Part shown: positions 32,596 through 39,633 of the stretch, piece after piece | How the letters are laid out: each line of letters begins with the position of its first letter | Numbering within the stretch: position 1 is the first letter of the stretch | NCBI RefSeq assembly: GCF_030064125.1 | Contig: NZ_CP125957.1 | Coordinates: 2,108,001-2,172,000, forward strand | Direction: 5' to 3' | DNA: 64,000 nt | From: Pseudomonas sp. G2-4 | GTDB lineage: Bacteria; Pseudomonadota; Gammaproteobacteria; Pseudomonadales; Pseudomonadaceae | The notes under the pieces: model-generated | The model's input: the letters and a program-made list of their open reading frames with translations, nothing else | Databases searched by the model: none | What the model was told of the DNA's origin: nothing | Position numbers and translations under genes: made by a program

Positions 32596-33254
32596 GTTCT
32601 CGGTGTTACAGGAATATCGATAGATGGGCCTGCATCTGATCCACCGAAATCATCGGGGGCGTTCAGGTTCAGGGGCGGCATGATAAAGCGCGGTAGCCAT
32701 CCGTCAACCTTACCGTTGTCGGCCATGTTGATCGGCCTCGAAAGCTCGTAGTGTACGACTTGGTTTTCCAGGTCAACGTAGAACAGGAGCATCCAGAAAA
32801 TCTGCTCTGCCGAGGAGTCCAAAGGGAGTCGCTGCCTGTCGCTTCGGTCCACCGGGAACATGTCCATCTGACGAACGTTGTAGTGCACGCTACGGCTGGT
32901 CCTATTACCCCGCTTGTTGCGTGTCAGGGGGTCAGCGTGCGGATTGCCAGTGTTTTCGTCGCCACAGCACACAGTCACGGCATGCTTGTTGTCAGGGGAG
33001 ATAATGCGAGGCTGGTTACTCGGGTCCGTTGGTTTCCATCCTTTCGGAAGGGTGAGGGCGCGAAGAGCCTCTGTCCCATAGATCCAAGCCAGGGTGCCAC
33101 CTGAACCCTTTGGCTGGAGCGGACCTGCGTTAGAGGTCACACGGTAAAACTGAAGGGCTACAGTACGTAGGTCCTCAGCGGTAATCCCCAGTAGGCGTTC
33201 TACAGCCTGTTCGGGCGGTAAGCTTTCAATCTGGTTCAGAAAATCATTGGCCAT
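32592..33254 (-). CDS. Unknown partner of the XRE-ImmA/IrrE protein
   Basis: 220 residues starting MANDFLNQIESLPPEQAVE; a start 14 codons upstream (33296) is possible. It contains LLGITAEDLRTVALQFYRVTS, GTLAWIYGTEALRALTLPKGW, and YDVDLENQVVHYELSRP-like FYVDLENQVVHYELSRPI. I do not recognise the family. The overlap with the peptidase gene implies they work together. Two-gene modules of this form include toxin-antitoxin-like anti-phage systems (RosmerTA, from memory, has an XRE/ImmA-IrrE member), which would make this the toxin-like half; that remains a guess. Confidence 0.55.
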   Translation of the reverse strand: MANDFLNQIESLPPEQAVERLLGITAEDLRTVALQFYRVTSNAGPLQPKGSGGTLAWIYGTEALRALTLPKGWKPTDPSNQPRIISPDNKHAVTVCCGDENTGNPHADPLTRNKRGNRTSRSVHYNVRQMDMFPVDRSDRQRLPLDSSAEQIFWMLLFYVDLENQVVHYELSRPINMADNGKVDGWLPRFIMPPLNLNAPDDFGGSDAGPSIDIPVTPRT

Positions 33255-33344
33255 TAGTGAAACTCTTCTTGTCGGGTTCCGCTTTTTATACATCATTTGA
33301 TGTTAAAAAAAAAGAACTGCGTAAGAGGCCTTGGGGGTTACGTA

Positions 33345-33364
33345 CGCCCGAGGGGGGTGCACAA
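33345..33364. other. Possible cos region (weak)
   Basis: CGCCCGAGGGGGGTGCAC lies in a 170-base non-coding stretch between the accessory operon and brnT, downstream of Q. P2 cos has a GGCGAGG...GCAC core in the equivalent place, beyond Q. The similarity is short and GC-rich sequence matches easily, so this is only a candidate. Confidence 0.2.
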
Positions 33365-33406
33365 GGACCATCCGGCTTCCCACCTATCAAGTCCTCCAGC
33401 CATAGT

Positions 33407-33421
33407 TAACGATGATCGTTA
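33407..33421. promoter_or_regulatory. Palindromic operator upstream of brnT
   Basis: TAACGAT-G-ATCGTTA, a perfect 7+1+7 palindrome, centred about 53 bases before the brnT start. BrnA antitoxins, with or without BrnT, repress their own operon by binding such sequences. Confidence 0.6.
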
Positions 33422-33466
33422 TGTCCAACCCTTGTGCGGGTGATTTATTGTGGGTACAGTAATGGC

Positions 33467-33742
33467 ATGCAGATTACTTATGACCCAGCCAAAGACGCTC
33501 GCAACGTTGAAGAACGTGGACTCCCATTTGCCCAAGTACGGGACTTTGAATGGTCTACGGCCTTGATCGTGGAAGATGATCGCTTCGACTACGGCGAGTG
33601 CCGGTATCGGGCGATGGGGTACATAGGTGATCGGCTGCATGTCGTGGTGTTCACCCCTCGGGGCGATGCGGTTCACGTCATCAGTTTTCGTAAAGCCAAC
33701 AAACGGGAGGTCAAAAGCTATGACCAAGAAACTCAATCCTGA
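33467..33742 (+). CDS. brnT: BrnT-type ribonuclease toxin
   Basis: 91 residues starting MQITYDPAKDARNVEERGL, with FAQVRDFEWSTALIVEDDR, then RYRAMGYIGDRLHVVVFTPRG and VISFRKANKREVKSY; these are the BrnT family landmarks, including the conserved R/K-rich ISxRxAxxxE-like segment. BrnT is a RelE-fold RNase. The reading frame is open to a GTG at 33434, but the ATG matches the family start. It overlaps brnA by 23 bases. Confidence 0.88.
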   Translation: MQITYDPAKDARNVEERGLPFAQVRDFEWSTALIVEDDRFDYGECRYRAMGYIGDRLHVVVFTPRGDAVHVISFRKANKREVKSYDQETQS

Positions 33743-34028
33743 GATGGTCGATACGGCAAACCCTGAATGGTCGGCCAAGGACTTTGCCAAAGCCAAGCCA
33801 GCCAGCGACGTGTTGGCGGGGCTGTTTGGCAAGGCTCAGGCAAAGGAAATGCTCAAACCAAAGCGTGGTCGGCCAAAGTCGGCAGCCCCTAAAGAACACG
33901 TCAATGTTCGCTTTGATCCTGAGGTGCTGGAGCAATTCAGAGCCTCTGGGCCTGGCTGGCAAACGCGAATGAACGCTGCCTTAGCTGACTGGCTCAAGAC
34001 ACATACGCCAGATGAATTGAAGGCGTAG
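33720..34028 (+). CDS. brnA: BrnA-type antitoxin
   Basis: 102 residues starting MTKKLNPEMVDTANPEWSAK, with KRGRPKSAAPKEHVNVRFDP and FRASGPGWQTRMNAALADWL, a ribbon-helix-helix DNA-binding end typical of BrnA. It neutralises BrnT and represses the operon, presumably through the palindrome at 33407. Starts inside brnT; a terminator lies 29 bases after the stop. Confidence 0.9.
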   Translation: MTKKLNPEMVDTANPEWSAKDFAKAKPASDVLAGLFGKAQAKEMLKPKRGRPKSAAPKEHVNVRFDPEVLEQFRASGPGWQTRMNAALADWLKTHTPDELKA

Positions 34029-34056
34029 TCACCCGAGTTCATCGCCGAAACAATGA

Positions 34057-34079
34057 GCCGTCCACGTGACGGCTTTTTG
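34057..34079 (+). terminator. Rho-independent terminator of brnTA
   Basis: Stem AGCCGTC / GACGGCT with loop CACGT and a following TTTT. Confidence 0.85.
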
Positions 34080-35411
34080 CTGTCTGGGGATTGGCTTTTC
34101 CCATGGCAAAAGTCTGGCGCGGAACGATGAAGTTTTGCCTTTCAATAGCATGAAAAAACCCAGTTCAACATAGCATTTGAAGGGTGTCACGGCAAGCCTT
34201 AAGGGGCGTTCGGTCCAGTGAATACGGGGCCTTCAGGTGTGTGAGGCTCAGTCGGAGCGGGAATCTGCTGGGGCGGTCGATTGGCTTTGGGGAGTTGGCG
34301 TGCCACACATCTGGGCCAGTGACGTGCTTCAGCACCTGGCGCGCGCCGTCGTCCCCCCACCTCGCCTGCGGGCTAAATGGGTCGTTTTTTCTGCGTACCT
34401 GCGGATGCCTCGGAGCGGCCCAGGCTGGGCGCTTGCTTGGCGTTTTGGAATGGGCAAAAGCCTGCGGAACCCTGCGAGGGTAGGAGTAAAGCGGGATGGT
34501 GCCGGGGGTGGCTGTGGTTGTTTTCAGGAAAGGCGTCGGAAAAAGGTAATTAGGAAATGTGGTGCATGGCAAGTGCCTGAAGGCCCCGGTTTCATTGGCT
34601 TCCGTTGATTACTTGGGAAAGTTATTTTTAGTAATCTCTCAGGTATTTTTTTTGTAAGTCATTGATTTATAAGGGGTAGATCAATTCCATATATTACCTT
34701 TAAGAATAGTAATTACATAACCTATTTATTACTTGGATATTACCTTTCCGCTTTCGTCTCAACCCTTGGAAAATAAGGGCTGTAGCTAGTTCAGCCTCCT
34801 ATATTACCTATATTACCTTCCTCCGATGCCTCACCCAAAAAAAACACTACTACTTACGCACGGTGCCGTGCGCTCGCCTCACTGCGCACTCATGACAATG
34901 ATGTACGGACGCTCTCGCATACACAGTTGGGACGCGTGGATGTGCATGTCGATAGTGCTGGGATTGGAGCGACAGAATCTTGGACCAGGGGATAGGCGCG
35001 GTAGGTTGTACGGCTCGCCGGAGATGTCGTTTTAGGTGATGGGTGGTACGAAAGTGGTACGGGGTTTTATGGTCTGCTCTGTAACCACCGGATTACGTGG
35101 TCTGCGGGATTAGCCGTTCCAATCCATCATCGGGGCAACGGAGAAGCGGCGAGAGAGTGGAGCAGGTGCGACGAGGATTGGGGACATGGGCGTTTCTGAA
35201 ATGGGCAAGGCTGGGAGGTGGGGAGTTTATCAGGATTGGGGGAGAGGTTGAGGCTCGTATTACGTGGATGGCATTTGGCTACTCATCGGCTACGCTTGGA
35301 TTGATCCTGTGCAGGAGAATACTCATCTAGCGGTGCTGAAGTTTGCATCCAGATCACTCCAAGTGTCGAAGTCAATGAGGCTTTTATCGTACAAGCAATG
35401 AGGAGGAGGGT
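34080..35411. other. Gene-poor border between prophage and chromosome
   Basis: About 1.3 kb without a convincing gene. The first part (to about 34,560) has high-GC sequence with open but unlikely frames; 34,600-34,830 is clearly AT-rich and holds the ATATTACCT repeats; the rest is mixed. I searched by eye for an integrase remnant, tRNA or a direct repeat that could be attR and saw none. The right prophage end is likely somewhere here. Confidence 0.5.
34691..34819 (+). repeat. ATATTACCT direct repeat array
   Basis: Four exact copies of ATATTACCT start at 34691, 34737, 34801 and 34810; the first two extend to ATATTACCTTT. An inverted AGGTAAT lies at 34543, and near-copies (ATTACTTGG, GTAATTAC) occur around them. 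The stretch is AT-rich. It looks like an array of protein-binding sites or iterons; the partner is unknown. Confidence 0.6.
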
Positions 35412-35891
35412 ATGTCGTTCAATGATATTTCTTGCCATGTCTGGGCTATCGCTGGGTACTCTGATGATGACATCGCAAGGGCAGTGAACACGGCGTACAC
35501 GGCGGCAATTCAGCAACTGGGTGCAGTTGCTAATAATCAAGGCGCCCGAACAGCCGCCTTGACCCATATAGTTATCACTGTTCGGGCGAATCAGAATTCC
35601 GTTATAACTGCTGACCCCTGCATCATATACGGAGGGTTTCGCCGAGGGCAGAGCGGTCCTGAACATATGTGGTTGGAATATAACGGTAGAATATATGAGA
35701 CCATGCCGGGATATAGCATGTACTCTGAGCTGGCTAGTAATGCCAGTAGGAACAATCCACAGCTTGAAAATGATCATTTCACGGCAGCGCAGGTGGGTGT
35801 TGTTCGCTCCCATCTAACGGACGATCAGAGATCAATGATTGACGATTATCATATGTTGTTGGATGCGGGAGATCCGATGGAAGATGATTAG
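35412..35891 (+). CDS. Orphan hypothetical protein, 159 aa
   Basis: Start fixed by a strong AGGAGGAGGG site directly upstream. The product starts MSFNDISCHVWAIAGYSDDD and contains PCIIYGGFRRGQSGPEHMWLEYNGRIYETMPGYSMY. The block with H-x-WLEYNG.IYETMPG looks like a conserved catalytic or binding region of a papain- or transglutaminase-like fold, with cysteines at 8 and further on, but I cannot confirm this. No signal peptide. Codon use is less GC-rich than neighbours. It stands alone between the border region and the phosphatase gene. Confidence 0.6.
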   Translation: MSFNDISCHVWAIAGYSDDDIARAVNTAYTAAIQQLGAVANNQGARTAALTHIVITVRANQNSVITADPCIIYGGFRRGQSGPEHMWLEYNGRIYETMPGYSMYSELASNASRNNPQLENDHFTAAQVGVVRSHLTDDQRSMIDDYHMLLDAGDPMEDD

Positions 35892-36120
35892 CGATAGAGA
35901 GCAACCGTTTGAATCCAAGTAGCAAAGAGTTGATGTGCAGTTGATTTTCTTGGTTTCTGGGCGTGAATTTAAGCAATGGGTCATGAGCGTTTGAGGGGTG
36001 GAAGGTGTGGGCGATCAGAAAGACATGGCCTCCTAATCAAAGGGACGATCGCCGGTTGTTTGCCTTGCGCGGGGAAAATTTTTATCAGGTGCGGAATGGG
36101 GAATGCCGCTTATCACGTAC

Positions 36121-36843
36121 TCACCGGCTCATGCCGATGCTGGTGATGGTTTCGGTTTTGATCTCTACGAGGCTTAATGCGCCATCGGAAAATGAGCAGC
36201 CAGTGTCGATGTAGACGACGTTACCCAAGCGCATGACACTGGGTACTGTTGAGTGACCCACATAGAGTCGAGTTATTCCTCCGATGGAAGTGTGGTCTTC
36301 TCGCTCGATTTTTTCCCTGGCATACAGTGCTGTTTTCAAGGCTTGTTGTTGATTTGGTTTTCCGAGTCTTCCAGTAATAGCGTCTTTCGCTTCCGGCCAG
36401 CCATCGTTACTCTTGGTGGCAGGGGCTTCGGCATGGACTATTCCGATGACTTGATCGTTTGATAAGTTGATTTCAATGATCAATGGAAGCTCTTGCAAAA
36501 CTTTTAAGAGTTCACGCTGGGCGACGGGCTGTAACTCGTAGAGCCAAGCCCCACCATTTCGAATATGCCTGGATATGTCGCCGTGGCCCGAGATGCATTC
36601 AATAAGCATATGTTCATGATTGCCGCGAACCGCATGAAACCACGGTTTTTCAAGCCAGTTCAGTACCTCTATAGAGTCGGGGCCTCGGTCGATGAGGTCT
36701 CCCACAGAAAAAATGCGGTCCACTTCGGTATTGAAGTCCAACTTATCCAGGGCTTTTGTTAGAAGCTTGAAATGCCCGTGAATGTCGCCCACCACAAAAT
36801 CACGACCTGCTTTGTTGGGTGGGAATGATTTCGTCCGGTACAT
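36121..36843 (-). CDS. PPP-family metallophosphatase (serine/threonine or ApaH/PrpE type)
   Basis: 240 residues with all PPP motifs: VGDIHGH (about 18-24), VGDLIDRGPDS (about 47-57) and VRGNHEHM (about 73-80), which bind the two metals, plus the histidine motifs IVHAE and LYVGHSTV. The family dephosphorylates phosphoproteins or cleaves Ap4A; substrate here unknown. A single gene with no obvious operon partner. Confidence 0.85.
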   Translation of the reverse strand: MYRTKSFPPNKAGRDFVVGDIHGHFKLLTKALDKLDFNTEVDRIFSVGDLIDRGPDSIEVLNWLEKPWFHAVRGNHEHMLIECISGHGDISRHIRNGGAWLYELQPVAQRELLKVLQELPLIIEINLSNDQVIGIVHAEAPATKSNDGWPEAKDAITGRLGKPNQQQALKTALYAREKIEREDHTSIGGITRLYVGHSTVPSVMRLGNVVYIDTGCSFSDGALSLVEIKTETITSIGMSR

Positions 36844-36932
36844 TTTTTGTGCTTTAGCAGATTTTAATGGGTGGCAACTTTATCACTCGGTGCAATGAAC
36901 CGTAAGGCGCTGAACGTGGGAAAATCGTGTGA

Positions 36933-37228
36933 TCAAGGTTGAATCGCCTGCCCGATACACTTCTCGAAAACCTGCTCCATCGGCGCCAGGGCGCAGTTGT
37001 AAGCCGCAATGTTGGCAAAAATCCATTCTTCCTTTTCGATCCCCCACCAGCTGATTTCAAATCCGGCATTCATGATCAGGTGTTCAAAAAGAATGCGCTG
37101 CGCCCGGCCATTGCCCTCGCGGAAGGGGGGGCGACGTTGATATCGGAATAGACTTCGGCGACAGCGACGATCAGGTCCGCACGGTTTAGCCCCTCGACCA
37201 GTTCGCCGACGCCATATTTGTCTGGCAT
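36933..37228 (-). pseudogene. fic: fic remnant (Fic AMP-transferase), internally deleted and frameshifted
   Basis: The frame begins MPDKYGVG like intact Fic proteins (E. coli MSDKFGEG), then jumps to GLNRADLIVAVAEVYSDINVA, which belongs near residue 120 of the intact family, so about 100 codons are missing. A run of seven C (plus-strand G 37125-37131) then breaks the frame exactly at the active site. In the next frame FREGNGRAQRILFEHL runs on through WWGIEKEEWIF to CIGQAIQP and a stop. The catalytic histidine of HPF is lost. Translation and AMPylation are not possible. The ATG overlaps the end of yhfG (TGATG). Confidence 0.85.
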
Positions 37229-37400
37229 CAGGCCTTGGTCTTGGCGAAAGTCTTCAAGACCTCTTCACGGGTCGGCATTTTTTTTCTTCGCCGTCCGCCA
37301 AGGTCATTTTGAAGCCTTCCAGGCGCAGGCTGGCCACATAGTTGGAGCGACGTGTCCGGGCTGCGTAGGCTTTTTTGGTTTCAAGGCTGATATTGCCCAT
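37228..37400 (-). pseudogene. yhfG: yhfG-like Fic partner gene with poly-A frameshift
   Basis: Starts MGNISLETKKAYAARTRRSN, then YVASLRLEGFKMTLADGEEKK, matching YhfG, the small protein paired with Fic. After a run of eight A (plus-strand T 37278-37285) the frame is wrong and would end CRPVKRS. One extra A restores MPTREEVLKTFAKTKA and a stop that overlaps the fic start. So it is disrupted by a single-base change, or rescued by slippage on the A run. The fic gene below it is dead. Confidence 0.75.
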
Positions 37401-37536
37401 GGGGCTGGACCTCAATCGCGTTGGTGTGCCGATTATAGCCCATCCCGCTGGCATGGCCTATGTCGCGCCTTGGACGGGTTGGCCGTCCTCGGTTCAGAAT
37501 TGACCAATGGCGCTTGCATCGGCGTGCATCTCAAAA

Positions 37537-37556
37537 TACTGTGTATATATCCAGTA
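37537..37556. promoter_or_regulatory. LexA box (SOS box)
   Basis: TACTG-N10-CAGTA with the AT-rich centre TGTATATATC, a close match to the Gammaproteobacterial LexA consensus. It lies 15 bases upstream of the radical-SAM gene ATG, over the likely promoter, so the operon should be repressed by LexA and induced by DNA damage. Confidence 0.88.
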
Positions 37557-37570
37557 TCGAGAGCGCTCCC

Positions 37571-38788
37571 ATGCAACTGATCGCCAAGCTCGGCATTCTC
37601 GCCGACGCTGCCAAATATGATGCCTCCTGCGCCAGCAGTGGTGCTCCCAAGCGTAGCTCCCGCGGCCGCGAGGGGCTGGGCGCCACCGATGGCATGGGGA
37701 TCTGCCACAGCTACACGCCGGATGGGCGCTGTGTCTCGTTGCTGAAGGTTTTGCTGACCAATTTCTGCCTGTACGACTGCCAGTACTGTGTCAACCGGCG
37801 TTCCAGCAATGTGCCAAGGGCGCGCTTCACGCCGGAGGAGGTGGTGCGGCTGACCCTGGATTTCTATCGCCGCAACTGCATCAGCGGCCTGTTCCTGAGC
37901 TCCGGCATCATTCGTTCGGCGGATTACACCATGGAGCAGTTGATACGAGTGGCGCGGTTGCTGCGGGAAGAGCACCAGTTCCGTGGCTATATCCATCTCA
38001 AGACCATTCCCGACGCCGATCCGCTATTGATCGAGGAGGCGGGGCGTCTGGCTGATCGCTTGAGTGTGAATATTGAACTGTCCTCCGAGATCAGTCTCAA
38101 GCGCCTCGCACCCGAAAAGCAGTTGACGACGATCCGCCAAGCCATGGGCACCATCCACCTGGGTCAACAAGCGGTGGCCGGGGAGGCGAGGGCGCCTCGT
38201 TTCGCTCCGGCCGGGCAGAGCACCCAGGTGATCGTGGGGGCGGATGCCACCGATGACCACGCCATCCTGAGCAACGCCGAGTCGCTCTACCAGGGGTACG
38301 GCTTGCGGCGGGTCTACTATTCGGCATTCAGTCCGATTCCCGACAGCCCTGCCAGCGTGCCCCTGGCGGCGCCTCCATTGCTGCGCGAGCACCGGCTCTA
38401 CCAGGCCGACTTTCTCATGCGCGGTTACGGTTACACGGCGGGTGAGCTTTTGAGCAAAACCAGTAACCTGGACCTGGACATCGACCCCAAGCTGGCTTGG
38501 GCGCTGGCCAACCGTGATGTTTTTCCACTGGACGTCAATCGCGCCGAGCCAGCTTTGCTGGCGCGTATTCCGGGAATTGGGTTGCGTAGCGTCCAACGTC
38601 TGGTTGTCCTGCGCCGGGAGCGGCGCGTTCGCTATGACGACTTGGTGCAGTTGCGTTGCGTGCTGGAGAAGGCACGGCCGTTCATTGTCACCAGCGACTA
38701 CCGGCCACCTGAAGCACAGGTGCGAAGCGGCCTGCTGCGGGCGCGCTTGCGCGATCCCCAGAGGCCGGTGCAGATGGGGTTGTGGTGA
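37571..38788 (+). CDS. Putative DNA modification/repair radical SAM protein
   Basis: 405 residues starting MQLIAKLGILADAAKYDASC. The 4Fe4S motif is C66-x3-C70-x2-C73 (FCLYDCQYC). LFLSSGIIRSADYTMEQL and YIHLKTIPDAD are typical of the SplB-related family linked with UDG-like proteins (TIGR03916). The C-terminal VNRAEPALLARIPGIGLRSVQ is a helix-hairpin-helix DNA-binding motif. The ATG is chosen over an upstream ORF extension because of the LexA box. The stop overlaps the next start. A repair role is supported by SOS control and family context. Confidence 0.88.
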   Translation: MQLIAKLGILADAAKYDASCASSGAPKRSSRGREGLGATDGMGICHSYTPDGRCVSLLKVLLTNFCLYDCQYCVNRRSSNVPRARFTPEEVVRLTLDFYRRNCISGLFLSSGIIRSADYTMEQLIRVARLLREEHQFRGYIHLKTIPDADPLLIEEAGRLADRLSVNIELSSEISLKRLAPEKQLTTIRQAMGTIHLGQQAVAGEARAPRFAPAGQSTQVIVGADATDDHAILSNAESLYQGYGLRRVYYSAFSPIPDSPASVPLAAPPLLREHRLYQADFLMRGYGYTAGELLSKTSNLDLDIDPKLAWALANRDVFPLDVNRAEPALLARIPGIGLRSVQRLVVLRRERRVRYDDLVQLRCVLEKARPFIVTSDYRPPEAQVRSGLLRARLRDPQRPVQMGLW

Positions 38789-39618
38789 TGATCGCCTTGG
38801 CGTGTGATGACGATTTTTCTACCTGGCGCGATCAGGCACGGACGCTGCTCGGTCATGGAATAGACCCCAGCGATGTCACTTGGGCTCAAGGCCCTACAGC
38901 CGATTTGTTGGCCGAGCCAACGCCGCTACCACAAGATCCGGGACCGTTCCGCACGCGGGTGCCCGCGGCTTTGTTAGCGCTACTTGAACAGGCCGGACGC
39001 TACCAGGGTGAACAACGTTGGAACCTGCTGTACGAAGTGCTCTGGCGCGTCGCCCATGGCGACCGCACCGCGATGCTGGCTGGTGATCGCCTGGGCAGCG
39101 AATTGCAGCGCAGGATCAAGCAGGTCCAGCGTGAGGCTCATCACCTGCACGCCTTCGTGCGCTTCATCCCGTTGCCGCAGGCAATCGCCGAGTCATTACA
39201 GCTGGATCTGGTGTCCTTTCACCAGCCAGCCCATGACATCCTTGAAAGCGCGAGCGGGCATTTTGCCGATCGACTTGGCAAACAGCGCTGGCTGATCGCA
39301 ACGTCTCGCGACGGCATCCGCTTCGACGGCCAGAGGTTGGACTACCAGCGCCATTGTCCGGAGCAATGGCGACAATGGGCGCGTCACGCCGAAGATCCTG
39401 GCGCCGAGCTGTGGCGGACCTATTACCGACACATTTTCAACCCGGCGCGGCTCAACCCCCAGGCGCTGCGCCAGCACATGCCCGGGCGCTTCTGGCGGCA
39501 CCTGCCGGAAGGGGATCTGATTCCTCAACTGGTGGGCCAGGCGCGGCAGGGTAAGCAGCGGGATGGGCAAGCGCTGGAGGTGAGGGAGAAGAAAGGTAAG
39601 CGGATAATGAGCCCCTGA
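38788..39618 (+). CDS. TIGR03915/DUF4130-type DNA repair partner
   Basis: 276 residues starting MIALACDDDFSTWRDQARTL. LLYEVLWRVAHGDRTAMLAG, VQREAHHLHAFVRFIPLP and HFADRLGKQRWLIATSRDGI are the pattern of the TIGR03915 (SAM_7_link) family that accompanies the radical-SAM repair protein. In other genomes this domain is fused to a UdgX-like uracil-DNA glycosylase; here the sequence ends without one. TGATG overlap with the first gene shows coupled translation. Confidence 0.85.
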   Translation: MIALACDDDFSTWRDQARTLLGHGIDPSDVTWAQGPTADLLAEPTPLPQDPGPFRTRVPAALLALLEQAGRYQGEQRWNLLYEVLWRVAHGDRTAMLAGDRLGSELQRRIKQVQREAHHLHAFVRFIPLPQAIAESLQLDLVSFHQPAHDILESASGHFADRLGKQRWLIATSRDGIRFDGQRLDYQRHCPEQWRQWARHAEDPGAELWRTYYRHIFNPARLNPQALRQHMPGRFWRHLPEGDLIPQLVGQARQGKQRDGQALEVREKKGKRIMSP

Positions 39619-39633
39619 GTTTTGAGGCCCCCC

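Noticed and set aside
35040..35100. Repeated GTGGTACG words that might be an att core
   Set aside because: Without the left prophage end no matching copy can be checked, and short GC words recur by chance.
35280..35400. Frame before the orphan gene that faintly recalls the end of an RHS toxin
   Set aside because: Only a few residues (WIDPVQE) fit and the upstream sequence has stops in every frame; too weak.
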